A DNA stretch of 64,000 nt from assembly GCF_027580225.2 (NCBI RefSeq), contig NC_073340.2, positions 21,336,001 to 21,400,000 on the forward strand, written 5' to 3'. Positions 1-44,948 of this stretch are shown in pieces (position 1 is the first letter of the stretch; each line of letters begins with the position of its first letter). The notes below the pieces were generated by a model, which did not search any database, was not told the origin of the DNA, and saw nothing but the letters and a program-made list of their open reading frames with translations. Source of the stretch: Misgurnus anguillicaudatus. Taxonomy: Eukaryota > Chordata > Actinopteri > Cypriniformes > Cobitidae. A program made the position numbers and the translations under genes.

Positions 1-425
1 CGCCTTTTAAATTACCTGTGTTGGCTCTCCTGAGATTAACGTCCAACAAAGTCGAATTAAAATTAAAGTTATACTGCATTATTTTATTTGAATGTTAAAT
101 TTTATTCATTTTTTTGTGTTATTATCCCCATCACTGTTTGTCTTTCTTGATAAAGTACTTGAGATTTAATCTTAATTTTGTATTTAACATGCGCAGCATG
201 CCTCTTGTACACTGGTTGGCTTTGGTTTTTCGATTACTCTGAGGAGTGCAGACACAGCAGGTTTTGATATTTAGCAGCACTGCACTCCTGGCTGCAACAT
301 CAGCTTCAGGTGTTTTTAGTATTGATTAAAGAAGGTGTTATGTTCAGCGTCCCCAGTGTTCAAGGGGGGAGTGCGTTTGCGTGTTAAGTTTTCTAAAGCT
401 TGCCTTGTGTTGTTGTTTTATTCAG
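1..425. other. mta3 intron, no further feature seen
   Basis: AT-rich intron ending with the acceptor of the first exon in the window. I see no repeat ends or RNA gene. Confidence 0.6.
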
Positions 426-34306
<33,881 letters not shown>

Positions 34307-35260
34307 CCCTCGCCTGCGTCGCTCCCTCAGCCTCTTCTGTCAATTTCTCATTTGCTGCCTAACTCTGCACCGCACAGGCCACAAGCCACTAAAAAGCTTC
34401 ATGTTTCTTGAACATTTGCTTCCTCTTCTGGACAAAAAGCTTTAAGGCACACAATAAATAAAGCATTTAGCCACTAAAACAAACCTGTATGTTCAACACA
34501 CTTTTGGACCGTCCTGCTGGTACAAGCGCCAACACTTTTACCTGGCAGGGAGGTATAGCATATGTAGGTCTTTGATACGACTCAGTGGCTGTAGGGATGA
34601 AACTGGTGGCCATGCCATATACAGTAAAGATATTATGTACAGATCAAGACTCTTTTGAGAAGCATTATTGTATTCTTTGTTTTAGTTCAGTTTGCTCTGC
34701 ATCGAGGGGATTCCTACATTTCTCTATATCTTCTGTGTGTATCATGACGAGTACAAGTTTGTGAACTGTTTTTATATTGTATTTAAGCCAGGACTGGACA
34801 TCATTGTCAGACTGTATTGTGTTATTGGCGATTCCTTTATTTAAATACGGTCTTTACCGAGAGCATGTTCAGTAGATTCTTTTAACTGATGCCGTTTTGT
34901 TACTGGATATATAATATGTGGAGGTCATGCCAGTATTTGCAATCCTTAAATGTACATTCAGAATAGGACATTTGAAAGATCTTCACATTTCTCTCAGTAA
35001 TACAAATGTGGTCTCCTAAAGTAAGAAATGTACTGGCATGCTGACTTGAGAGGGGGATTTTCTCCTTTGACCTCGACCAGAGGTCTAAATAATTTAAAGC
35101 ATTCCTCTAAAGGAATATTTAATATCCAGGCTGTTTATATAGCATGTGATCGTGATGATGAGCTAATTTTGATTTCTATGCCTCATACATTTATGTTGTG
35201 TTTCATTGTGTCACACATTTACTGAAATATGCCCAATAAAAAAACGCAGTACAATGCGTG
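34307..35260 (+). promoter_or_regulatory. mta3: mta3 long-isoform 3' UTR with two poly(A) signals
   Basis: Overlapping AATAAA hexamers at 34453-34462 lie about 150 bases after the stop, and a second AATAAA is at 35235-35240. The stretch is free of recognisable transposons, unlike its surroundings, which suits a retained 3' UTR. Both ends are estimates. Confidence 0.65.
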
Positions 35261-35327
35261 TTTACTGTCAATAGGAAAGCATGTTTAATTAATATAATAA
35301 ATGTAACAATAAATAGCACAGTCCAGA

Positions 35328-36040
35328 TTTAAAGAGACACTCCACGTATGCTCATTAGCTCCACTAGAGTTAAACATTTGATCTGTACCGCCTTGGAATC
35401 CATTCAGCCGATCTCCGGGTCTGGCGCTAGCACTTTTAGCATAGCTCAACACAATCCACTGAATCTGATTAGACCACCAGCACCGCGCTAAAAAGTTTTG
35501 ATATTTTTCCTATTCAAAGACTCTTCTGTAGTAACATTGCAATAATCAAGGACTTTGCTGCTGCAACATGGCTACAGCAGGCGCAGCGATACCACACACT
35601 GCCCGAAAATAGTCCCCTTGGTTACTTTCAATAGCAGGGGACTACTTTCAGCAGGGCACTGCTGTGCAATATCACCACGCCCGCTGCAGCCATGCCACAG
35701 CAGCAAAGTCCCTGAGTATTACTCCAGAATCAGAGTATAGTTCCTAGCAATATTGCCTAGAAGACCGCAACTTTTATTTTTTTCTTCTGTCTAAGTACAC
35801 GATGTAACTACAGAAGAGTCAAGTTTTAAATAGGAAAAATATCAAAACTCTTTGGTTATTTTTGAGTGCGATGCCAATGGTCCAATCAGACTCAACGGAC
35901 TATGCCAAGCCACGCCAAAAGTGGTACCGCCAGACCCGGAGATCAGCCGAATGGACTCCAACACGGCAAAAATCAAATGTTCAACTCAATGGGAGCTGGA
36001 CAATTTGCATATTTTCAAAAAAAGTGGAGGGTCCCTTTAA
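35328..36040. mobile_element. Foldback MITE family F, copy 2 (inverted orientation, T-to-C rich)
   Basis: Starts TTTAAAGAGACACTCC and ends GGAGGGTCCCTTTAA. The central block CCCCTTGGTTACTTTCAATA is the reverse complement of that in copy 1, so the whole element is flipped. It lies between the mta3 distal poly(A) site and the oxer1 stop. Its unusual substitution spectrum is described under findings. Confidence 0.85.
35773..35778 (-). promoter_or_regulatory. oxer1: Candidate oxer1 poly(A) signal inside a transposon
   Basis: TTTATT on + reads AATAAA on -, about 345 bases past the oxer1 stop and inside the palindromic element at 35328-36040. I saw no other canonical hexamer for this strand between the stop and 35260. 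If used, the oxer1 mRNA would carry a full arm of the palindrome. Confidence 0.4.
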
Positions 36041-36121
36041 GTTCGTTTGTAAGAATACTTGTTATAGTGGTAATTGAAATGGTTAATGATTGCAAGTAAA
36101 AAACTGTAACCATTTCACAGG

Positions 36122-37063
36122 TTAACGTTTAGGTTTTCTTTTGGTCTTGTCACTCATCCTAAACTGTGTTCGGCCCGTGGAATTGGCTTTGGCTTTCAGA
36201 GTGTCTCTGAACCAGGCATTACTGTGGCAATAAATGACTGGATCCAGTGCACTGTTCATATAGGTTAGGGCTAAAGAGATATTGAGACTTAGCTGGATAT
36301 GTGCAGAACAGGAAAACCACTGAAGTAAAATGCCAGAAATGGCTGTAGGTATAAAACAGAAAACAAACATGATCACAAGAATCAGAATCAACCTCATTGA
36401 TCGTGTCACCCTGCGATGTGTTTTAAGCTGGCGTCCACGGACGTGGGAGAAAACTTTCACAAAACAGAAGAGCACCAATATGAACGCTATCAGGACTTCC
36501 ATAAGCTGCACTGTATTGTATACCTTCATTCCCAATGATGGTGATGTCCACACGAGAAAATCATGACATATGAGCTTTGAAGAGTTTTTATGCGATTGGA
36601 GAACCAGGGTCAAAGCAGGTGGAAGGCGAATCAGGACAATTCCCACCCAAACAGCACTAACTATCATTATTCCTTGCTTTACAGTCATTCGACAAATGGG
36701 GTGGAGTGGGTGAAGTATTCGGAAGAAGCGGTCGACCGCTAAAATGCTCATGAAAGCCTTGCTGGCAGAGACGTTCACAGAAATGATAAAGAGGATGAAG
36801 CGACAAAACGATTCCCCAAATATCCAGTCTTCGCCACGAAACAGGTAGTCTATGCGGAAAGGCAGGCCAATGAGCAATAGGAAGTCAGCTGTCACAAGAC
36901 TCAACAAGTAGATGTTGCATGCTTTCCATGGAGATTTAAAGAAAAAAATCCACAGAGCAAAGATGTTTCCAGGCAATCCTAAAATAAACTCCAAAATGAG
37001 AATGGGCTTTAGGATTGAGGAGGTAAGGTGCTGAGGTTCCATGCAAGAGGTGATGTTACTCAT
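36122..37063 (-). CDS. oxer1: oxer1-like class A GPCR (oxoeicosanoid/hydroxycarboxylic acid receptor family)
   Basis: A single-exon 313-aa seven-helix receptor. Visible landmarks: N-glycosylation site NIT at residue 3, GN at 32-33 (TM1), LVTAD at 56-60 (TM2), Cys87 and Cys166 for the extracellular disulfide, DRF at 111-113 in place of DRY, CFIP at 236-239 (TM6), DPVIY at 274-278 (TM7), and a basic C-tail. Human OXER1 binds 5-oxo-ETE and signals through Gi; that ligand is family knowledge, not shown here. The gene is tail to tail with mta3, as in human MTA3-OXER1, which is the main reason for the symbol. It is shorter than human OXER1 (about 423 aa). The second Met (residue 8) is an alternative start. 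An hcar-type receptor is the alternative. Confidence 0.8.
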   Translation of the reverse strand: MSNITSCMEPQHLTSSILKPILILEFILGLPGNIFALWIFFFKSPWKACNIYLLSLVTADFLLLIGLPFRIDYLFRGEDWIFGESFCRFILFIISVNVSASKAFMSILAVDRFFRILHPLHPICRMTVKQGIMIVSAVWVGIVLIRLPPALTLVLQSHKNSSKLICHDFLVWTSPSLGMKVYNTVQLMEVLIAFILVLFCFVKVFSHVRGRQLKTHRRVTRSMRLILILVIMFVFCFIPTAISGILLQWFSCSAHIQLSLNISLALTYMNSALDPVIYCHSNAWFRDTLKAKANSTGRTQFRMSDKTKRKPKR

Positions 37064-37110
37064 GATGATGGGAATAAGCGCTACCTATCAACCTAAAAAA
37101 CATTTAAACT
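37064..37110 (-). promoter_or_regulatory. oxer1: Possible oxer1 5' UTR splice acceptor
   Basis: On the - strand a T-run ending in tttttttag lies about 30 bases before the ATG, with the presumed exon beginning at 37092. It would join a non-coding first exon further right. No matching donor was identified. Confidence 0.3.
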
Positions 37111-37544
37111 TTGTTAAAACAAGGTTAAGTTTAAGTGTAATGCTCATATATGAAGTAGTTAACACAGATAAGCATTTATCACACATTTACCATTTATTTT
37201 AGCGTTTCCCAAATAGGGGAAAGGTACACTATATCAGTAGATCTTAACCTTTTGACTTCAAGTGCTCCATTTTCCACAAAAAATATCATTATTTTCAAAT
37301 CCCTTCTCTCACAATTTTTACACAATACATTTTCTATTGCTTGGCATAACTAAATGTATATATTTTTTATAAAAACAAACAAACAACTTTTTAATTGGAT
37401 TTTTAGTTAGTTTACCCCAAAACAATGTTTGTTTTTATCATGTATTAAAATCTATTTAATTTAAATTATATCTAATATCATTATAAGTCTTTAATGATTT
37501 CTACATTTCTGCTCAGTTATTTTAATTTAAGTAAATTATTTCGT

Positions 37545-37565
37545 TATATATATATATATATATAT
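37545..37565. repeat. (TA)n microsatellite
   Basis: A run of about ten TA units upstream of oxer1. Confidence 0.9.
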
Positions 37566-37747
37566 TTAATTAGTACAGTTTAGTAAAAAAATTTAAAATA
37601 TATGCGAATAAATCGAGACTAAACACGTTTACAAACTTACCGAAGTCAAGTTCTGCTTTTACTGCTACCGGATGCAAGATGTTGCAACTTGCTTGCATCA
37701 AATAGTTTTTTTTTTTGCTTGCTTCAAATAGTTGGGAAATAGAGACA

Positions 37748-38070
37748 GGGCGCAACGCGTCATAACCTGAAAACCACGCCCACCGGGGAAAACAAGCCAT
37801 CCGTCTCCATTGACTTTGTATTGCGAGAGGCTGCCTCCTTGTCATTTCTGGCTTATAACAAAAACAGAATAAAGCCTAAAAGCTGCTGCGTGACAAGATG
37901 TACAGCTAACAAGCCAAAAAACCCAGAAACAAGTTTTTATAAGCTGTCGACCCCCCAAAACGAGCGTTAAAGACACAAAAGTGGAAACTTTTCATAATAA
38001 AACTGTCAATGGAGAGGATTTTTTCCCCGGTGGGCGTGGTTTTCAAAGTTGCATAACTCCGCTCTGGGCG
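37748..38070. mobile_element. Inverted-repeat element carrying a THAP-like fragment
   Basis: CCACGCCCACCGGGGAAAA at 37774 and its complement ending at 38039 are inverted ends, with further matching flanks (GAAAACCACGCC on both sides). Between them lies a short coding remnant at 37881-37968. Confidence 0.7.
37881..37968 (+). pseudogene. THAP zinc-finger fragment, broken
   Basis: The frame reads CCVTRC, then NPETSFYKL, and stops at TAA 37966-37968. The spacing of the Cys pair to the SFYxL block is that of the THAP domain start. In the next frame a Trp follows at about the place of the conserved THAP Trp, so a frameshift is likely. It is presumably a relic of a THAP-bearing transposase or host gene. 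Confidence 0.5.
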
Positions 38071-39482
38071 GATCACTTTTACCTAGTGTCAGCACAAAAA
38101 ATATCGATACTAAAGTTTTTTAAAAGTTGTTTTTATTTAGATAGCATTGCTTGTTAATAAATGAGTATAAGTATGAGTATTTCGCTCATATGAACGCAAA
38201 TGATGCAAGGCAGAAGCTATCGAACACAGAAAGCGATCACTGTCAAAATAATAGAAAATGTAGACGCAACATTTATAACATTATGTATCATATTGTTAGG
38301 TAGGAATTAGACTTATAGGCTCTGGCTTGAAATTTATACAGAGAACACTCCTGTGTGACGGTCAGAATACTTTAATGATGAGGAGACGGGAGCTTCTTTT
38401 TCAAAGTGTATCATAGTCTAGAAAATAATAAAGACATAATACAGTTAAATAAGAGTGGATTAACAATGTTAACTATTCTTATATAGGCTGTATATAAATA
38501 ACAAGGCTATTTAGTAATAAATCAAACTAACAATCAAGAAATTGTAATCTCAAATACACATTTACATCATTTTAGGTTGATCACAAATGACTCAGCATGA
38601 ATGTGTGAGGTATAAAGCAGAGAAATATCATTAAACAAATAATAGTGTTTAAATAACTAAGCCAAATCCTCCTGCAGTATTATCAACTTAAATGACAAAG
38701 GCATATCACAATGTTAAGGATAATATTGCAAGATTGACAATATAAATCACTTGGTTGTTAGACAAACAGTTACAACTCTAAAATAACTGCAGGAATTAGC
38801 ATGTGCGTGCACACAAAACTAAATAATATACCTCAAACACGATCAATCTCTTAAAGTTATATTAAAAAACTTACTTATTAGTCGTATACTAACACTTTAA
38901 CACCAAATCACCAACGATAAATCAGAAGGGAAGGGCAGGAGTATCCAACTATAACCCAGCAGGCAGTGAACAAGTACGCTACCGCCTCCTCCTGGAAATG
39001 TCAGGAATTGCACTTATCAAAATCAAAGTCCCACTGTAAAAGTCTCTTTTTTTACAACCTTTTATACACATATTCTGTTCTGTAGTCTATGTTATCCTAA
39101 AACCATACTCTAAAATGTGCAAATGTTTCCTCTCATTTACAATAACGTTACCTTATGAAAATGAACCCTGGTTTTACTATAGCCCTGTACTTTTGGTAAA
39201 AAAAACACAGCAACCAAAACTGAGCAATTTATCACTATACGGTTCTTTCCGTCATAATTGTAGTAGTTAAAACATGGTAGTAATAATTTAGCACGTTTTA
39301 ACTTAACATTGTAACAAAATTACTGGGATTGTGGCATGTATTATTGAAAGCCACTAGATGGCACTGTGTTCAATAAATGAATACAATACTATGAGTTAGG
39401 AAGCCAATAACCACATGTGAAAAGATGACCAGAAAATAAAACAGCATTGTTGAGATGATCATTATTTTATTTAAATCATTAC
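38071..39482. other. Intergenic, nothing recognised
   Basis: AT-rich DNA without visible element ends or plausible coding frames. Confidence 0.5.
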
Positions 39483-39724
39483 CTACTGAAAAATCTAGCT
39501 AAGACCAGCATAGGTTGGTAACTGGTTTTAGCTGGTTTAAGGTGCAAAGCTGGTTGGTCCGCTGGTCTTTCAGCCAGACCAACTATTAAGTCCAGCTAGA
39601 CCAGCTTAAAAAAGTGACCAAAAAAGCTAGACCAGCTTGCCACCAAAACCAGCTTAAGCCAAGCTGGGAGACCAGCTAAAACCAGCTCACCAGCTTATGC
39701 TGGTCTTAGCTGGATTTTTAGTAG
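39483..39724. mobile_element. AGCTGGTCTTAGCTGG-type palindromic MITE
   Basis: The ends CTACTGAAAAATC and GATTTTTAGTAG, with many internal CCAGCTTA/TAAGCTGG and ACCAGC/GCTGGT blocks that fold on themselves. It lies 192 bp left of the tRNA gene. Confidence 0.8.
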
Positions 39725-39916
39725 AGAATTGAACAAAATAATGTCCTCATACCCCAGAGAAAACTGGTCTGAGAACTACAATGTAGTTTGGGCGGGAAAA
39801 TATTATTGTTAAAAATTTAAACAGGCGATGCGCATTTAAAATTCATATTCCTCGAAATTTTTATGTAATCTTTATTCGTTTGTTTATAACCAGTATTATT
39901 GCAGTTGGCCGCCGAA

Positions 39917-40010
39917 GCTCCAGTGGCGCAATCGGTTAGCGCGCGGTACTTATACAGCAGTACAAAGCAAAGCAATGCCGAGGTTGTGAGTTCGAGCCTC
40001 ACCTGGAGCA
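39917..40010 (+). tRNA. tRNA-Ile (anticodon UAU) with intron
   Basis: The seven-base acceptor pair GCTCCAG/CTGGAGC is perfect, with discriminator A at 40010. Anticodon TAT is at 39951-39953, followed by A37 and a 20-nt intron at 39955-39974, the usual position. The A box TGGCGCAATCGG and B box GTTCGAGCC are intact, and TTTT at 40013-40016 serves as Pol III terminator. It decodes AUA. An intron-containing Ile-UAU gene is the normal vertebrate form. It looks functional. Confidence 0.95.
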
Positions 40011-40769
40011 GTGTTTTGCACGATCTTAGTTAGCTCCGATAAAATTGCCTGGAAACGATTGTTAACTAGTTGCATGAATAAACACGCTAAGATCTCAAGG
40101 TTCTGGCTCCCTAAACTCACAGTGCTACATAATGCGGTTGTTGTCGGTGGGCATGAGAACAAACATCGTATTAACGATTCTGTGATATTAGCATATTAGC
40201 CATAGTCTGTTCTTCCTCTATGTCTATGATGGTCAGTAACCACTAGGGGGCAGAATAGCATTAGTTTGAGGAATCAGTGTAGTCTGCTTTTAGTTTAGAG
40301 ACATTTGCCACGTGTTTAAAAGGAATTGCGACATTTTTCTTTTGACAGGTGAGGGAGATCAAATGTGTCCAGTAGAACATACAATTCAGGTAGAGATTTT
40401 TCATTACAAATACGTTAGCTGTATTAGCCTAATATTGTTTAGAGTGCTTAATATTGCTTAAAGGTATTTGATTGTCAACTTTTCTTAACCAACCTTTTAA
40501 ATTGGCATCCCTGTTGAAAAAATTGTGCACTAAAATACACTTTATTTTAAGTACACTTAGTAAATGTACCATTTCACGCACTAATTTTGTACAAAAAAAG
40601 TATTTTTAAGATAAACTTCAGAACATCTAACTATAACTGTGCTATTTTGAGACACCATTTATTTGAATACACTAAAAATCTATTTAAAGATTGCTTCTAT
40701 TTATTATATAGAAGTTTAAATGTTAGTCATTCATAAACATTGATCTTATTAAATAACTTTTACTTATTT

Positions 40770-41090
40770 TAAAAGTGCAATGTGTAAGTTTTATAAGGAT
40801 CTCTTGACAGAAATGCAATATAAAATACATAACTATATTATCAGTGGTGTATAAAGACCTTTCATAATGAACTGTTATGTTTTTATTACCTTAGAATGAG
40901 ACGTTTTTATCTACATACACAGAAGGTCCCCTTACATGGAAGTTGACATTTTGTCTCTACAGAAGCCCATAACGGACAAACTTTTTAACTAAGTTGTCTC
41001 CAACGATGACATGGTTGTCCGGGAGCAATATTTGTTTCATTCATTTTCTGCTGTTAGAAAAACAAAAAGGCAATTTCACCCCATAATACT
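40770..41090 (+). repeat. Interspersed cyprinid-type repeat
   Basis: Starts AAGTGCAATGTGTAAG and includes TCTTGACAGAAATGCAATAT and CCCCTTACATGGAAGT, which I recognise as a dispersed carp/zebrafish repeat. Family and ends uncertain. Confidence 0.45.
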
Positions 41091-41139
41091 GCCTCTGAAA
41101 TCCAAAATCTCAAAATCTAGTATTTATTTTAAAGCATCA

Positions 41140-41304
41140 AAGTTTTTTCAAAGTCATTAATTCCACTATGATTTCAATCTTAAACATGGCCTTAGTCAAT
41201 ATTGAAGATATGTTATTTACATTATGCAAGATGATTTTATGTAGAAAACAGTAAATCGTGAAAATAAAATAACTTTAACTGGGTTTTCACAGACAGGGTC
41301 ACAT
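41140..41304. mobile_element. Truncated ATGTGACCC MITE
   Basis: Ends GGTTTTCACAGACAGGGTCACAT like the element at 26006-26200. The left end is missing. Confidence 0.5.
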
Positions 41305-41751
41305 TTCAATAGCAAAGGCGAAGCTTTATGACTTTATGAGGGAGAGTGGAACGATGGGAGATCACAAATTATAAAGTTTTTAAATAAAGTTTTTTCACTT
41401 TTTACACCTTTTAATGGCATTTCTAGCAAGTAAGTTAAAATATTGGATTAGCTTTCACAAAGACGCTCTCTGTTTATATTTCAAACAGAAATCCATTCCG
41501 CTGAATGCGTTTCTCGGAGCTGCCTTCATGCCTCCGAAGTCATTGCAACAAGTCAGCTGCCTAAAGTTTTCGAACGCAGCCCATGTTTTTTTTAATCTGT
41601 ACATCTGATCGCATTATTTTTTGCCATTGTAATGAATTAGCTGCAAGGCACAACAGCTACATGCTAAATGCTGTATTACCACCTCTTCAGCATTTGTCCA
41701 CTCGTGTTGCCATAGTTTCTACAACTGGAAACTGAGGATAGTGTGCAGATA

Positions 41752-42214
41752 TGTAACATGGCTGCAGCAGGCGTAGTGATAATACGCAGCACCTGAAAAT
41801 AGTCCCCTGCTATGAAAGTAACCAAGGGGACTATATTCGGCCAGTCCAAAATATCAGTACGCCTGCTGCAGCCATGGTACAGCAATAAAGTACTTGATTA
41901 TTCAGCCAGAATGAGAGTATAGTTCATAGCCATATCGCCTATAGAAAATTGCAACTTTTAATTTTCTGTCGGTCTTAGTACACGATGTAACTACAGAATG
42001 GTCAAGTTTTAAATAGGAAAAATATACAAACTCTTTGGTTATTTTTTGCGCAATGCTAATGGTCTAATCAGATTCAATGGTAAGCTATGCTAAAAGTGGT
42101 ACCGCCAGACCCGGAGATCAGCTGAATAGATTCCAAAACAGTAAGAATCCAATGTTTAACTCTAGGGGAGCTGGAAAATGAGCACATTTTCAAAAAAGTG
42201 GAGTGTCCCTTTAA
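41752..42214. mobile_element. Foldback MITE family F, copy 3 (left arm lost)
   Basis: Begins with TAACATGGCTGCAGCAGG and ends GGAGTGTCCCTTTAA. The right arm is close to copy 1 but lacks seven bases in the AATGG-TAAGC region. Confidence 0.8.
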
Positions 42215-43261
42215 GTCACTAAAAGTGCTACAATTACAAGGAAACAAGGGACGAGCCATTATTTAAAACAGGAATTTCTCTGGATTTATAAATCCTTGCA
42301 AACTATTGGGACACAACTGCATTAAATATTACACTGTGCAAGTGGTTGTTGGATATTTTAATATAAAACATACATATTGTGGTTTTAATAATGTTTTTCC
42401 TTGTAAAAATGAAAGTAATTTAGAATCTGTATGTGAGCTAATGTGTGGGTAGATCATAAAGTTTGTTAGTTATATTTTGTATTAATTCTGTTTACCCTAA
42501 GGCTGTTTATCAGGCTTGGAAATTGTATGACATTATAGTAAGTTAAGTGGTTTTAACCTTATATGTTTTACCTTTCTGCATGTTTGTATTCTTATTTAAT
42601 AACTAATGACTGAAAAAGTAATAGAGAATGTGACAGATATGAGATGTCAGATAAGAATTTATTTCATATGAGATAAATTATTATAATAGTAATTTAACGT
42701 TTCTCATTTATATGCTGTGATTATCTGATTTGACGTCCACACTAAAAGCTTTGTATTTATACCAGGGGAAGGAAAAATGAAACCCTCCTTCCTATGCTTT
42801 TATGTGGCAGATTAAACGACCATCTTTAACTTCTCATGTTTTATTTTATTGCCTTGTCACGGCTCATGGATTACCATTAAAACGCAATCAGCCTAAGTGC
42901 CTGTGTGTTAGTGTGAACTTAGGCTTGTAAAGTATATGTGTGTGTGTGTCTTACAGTGAACACGTTGAGAAATCTGTGGTTGGAGAAACAAGACATTTGT
43001 GGGAACAGATAGGTTTAAGCACATTTTTGAAAAGAAAAATGATAGAAATAAGTAGATAGAGGATGCAAGATAGCCGAGGGAACACACACACACATGCACA
43101 ATGAAGAAAGGTTAGAGGATTGTCTGGATCAGATTTCTGTGGTAATGGTTGGGTGGGTCAGTGGTTAAACTGCTCTCACAAACACATTCCAGAGCTGAGG
43201 CAGAGCGCATCTGGTGTGCAAGTGCAGACAAGAGCAGAGCCAAGAGGCTCCTCGCTGCAAA

Positions 43262-43265
<4 letters not shown>

Positions 43266-43293
<28 letters not shown>

Positions 43294-43306
43294 CACTGTC
43301 TCTCCG

Positions 43307-43332
<26 letters not shown>
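43266..43332. repeat. (CT)n microsatellite, interrupted
   Basis: CT dinucleotides with a short break (ACTCACTG and CCG) in the middle. Confidence 0.95.
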
Positions 43333-43337
<5 letters not shown>

Positions 43338-43527
43338 AGTAACATCTTGGTTAAGCAAGGAAGCCTCTTGGAGTGTGAGGTTGTTGTCTGGATTTAAGGT
43401 TGTTAACCAATTTAGTGTGTTTTTTACATGCATACGCATCATTCCATAATATGTGGCCCTTTTATATGGTGCATAAGATGTCATCAGTGTGGTAGATGTG
43501 TGGTTGAGCAAAAATAGCAAACACACA

Positions 43528-43615
43528 CTCTAAAAAAATGTCGCACCTTTTGTCACTGGGACGCTACCTTTTAAAAGGTCTTACCATGTAGGTACAGATA
43601 TGCCTCAGTGACTTT
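43528..43615. repeat. TGTCACTGGG MITE fragment
   Basis: TTGTCACTGGGACGCTACC followed by TTTTAAAAGG and a GTAGGTACAG block, matching the 52199 element. Confidence 0.5.
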
Positions 43616-44151
43616 TTATTGATGCAGTTAGTGCATGGTTAGCTGAAGCTGATAATCGGCCTCTTTACACAAGGACACGTGTGGCATTACACTTAAAGTC
43701 TATGTTGTCTTCAGTAGGCTGCTGAAGTTCTGTCAGGGGAAGGTCACAGTTTGAAGGTTTCAGGCAAATGATGAATAGGCCTGAATGTGGTTACATTGGT
43801 TTGAAACCTCACTTTGCTCATTTGAACAACCCCATATTTATAATGAAACTATTACCAGTTACTCACACTTACTCATCCCAGTCCACACTAAAAGCGTCTG
43901 CACATCAACAATGAACTTTCGATATGACTTGTCACAAGATGTTTTTTTGAGATGTTGTAAGACCTGATCTGGAGTACTTTACATCATCAAGATTCTTATT
44001 CAGAAGTGGACATTACTTAAGTATTTTAGTTACATTTTCGAAGCATCTGTACTTTATGAGAGTGTTTGTCTTGGGAAAAATTTTACTTCACTATTCTAAA
44101 GAATATTATCATACTGTTTATTCCTTTATATTACATATTAACGTAATTACA

Positions 44152-44641
44152 TTAAAGAGAACCTATTGTCCGATTTACGATTTTACATTTCCTTTGGTGT
44201 TAGTGTGTGTATAAGCACATATTAACGATATTCAAAAGGTACAAACCCCAAAGTAAACGATGACACGAGTTATCGTCTCCAACGTAAATCTCTTTTCTTG
44301 GACTACAACAATCACACGAATTGTAGGCAACAGTTTACTTCCTAGGATTGGATGTAGAGAAGACCGAAATTATCATAATTCCTCCCACTTCCGACTCACA
44401 GCCTATAAGTTAACTCCTGTTAGCATTGCATTGTGATCGAATCTTTCAAACATGGTAAGGAGCGTCACATTTCCGTCTGACTTCGGAGGTATTCAGGCCA
44501 ATCACAACATACAGATTAGCTGGCCAATCAGGGACACAGCGCTTTTCAAATCCGTGCGTTTCAGGAAGAGAGTGAAATCTGAAGCTACGAAAATGTACAG
44601 TATGTGGAAAATAATTTACCATAAACCATGCGAACAACAAA
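44152..44641. repeat. TTAAAGAGAACCTATTG element, one side only
   Basis: Resembles the left half of a common fish foldback (TTAAAG..ACCTATT...TTTGGTGTTAGTGTG). A right end was not found, possibly because of the next insertion. Confidence 0.4.
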
Positions 44642-44948
44642 TATAGACCGTTTCATCGGACGCACGTGCGCTGACGCGATACACGTCTGGATCAAAACTT
44701 TACTTCCTGTTTCATTTTTTTAAAATGGTCTGACTAGTTGCTAAACTGATCTCTTGAACAAATGCCTTGTCGAAAATAACAAATGTTTTGGTTTCCTAGG
44801 TAATCTATGTGTTGTTTTTTTGCTTGTTATATAAATAAACTACGTTTAAAGAACATTGTTTTTATTTATTCTTAGCGGAGTTTACCGGAAGTTACGTGCG
44901 GACCACGACAGTCGCTTGTTTATGTTGTTACTGCTGAAACTGTCTATA
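44642..44948. mobile_element. TATAGACCGTTTCA MITE
   Basis: The ends TATAGACCGTTTCA and TGAAACTGTCTATA are inverted copies with one mismatch, 307 bp. Confidence 0.65.

Noticed and set aside
35852..36099. Three overlapping frames of 62-77 codons
   Set aside because: All lie in the right arm of the family F palindrome.
43120..43449. 109-codon frame with Ser/Leu run
   Set aside because: Largely translation of the CT microsatellite; no domain.
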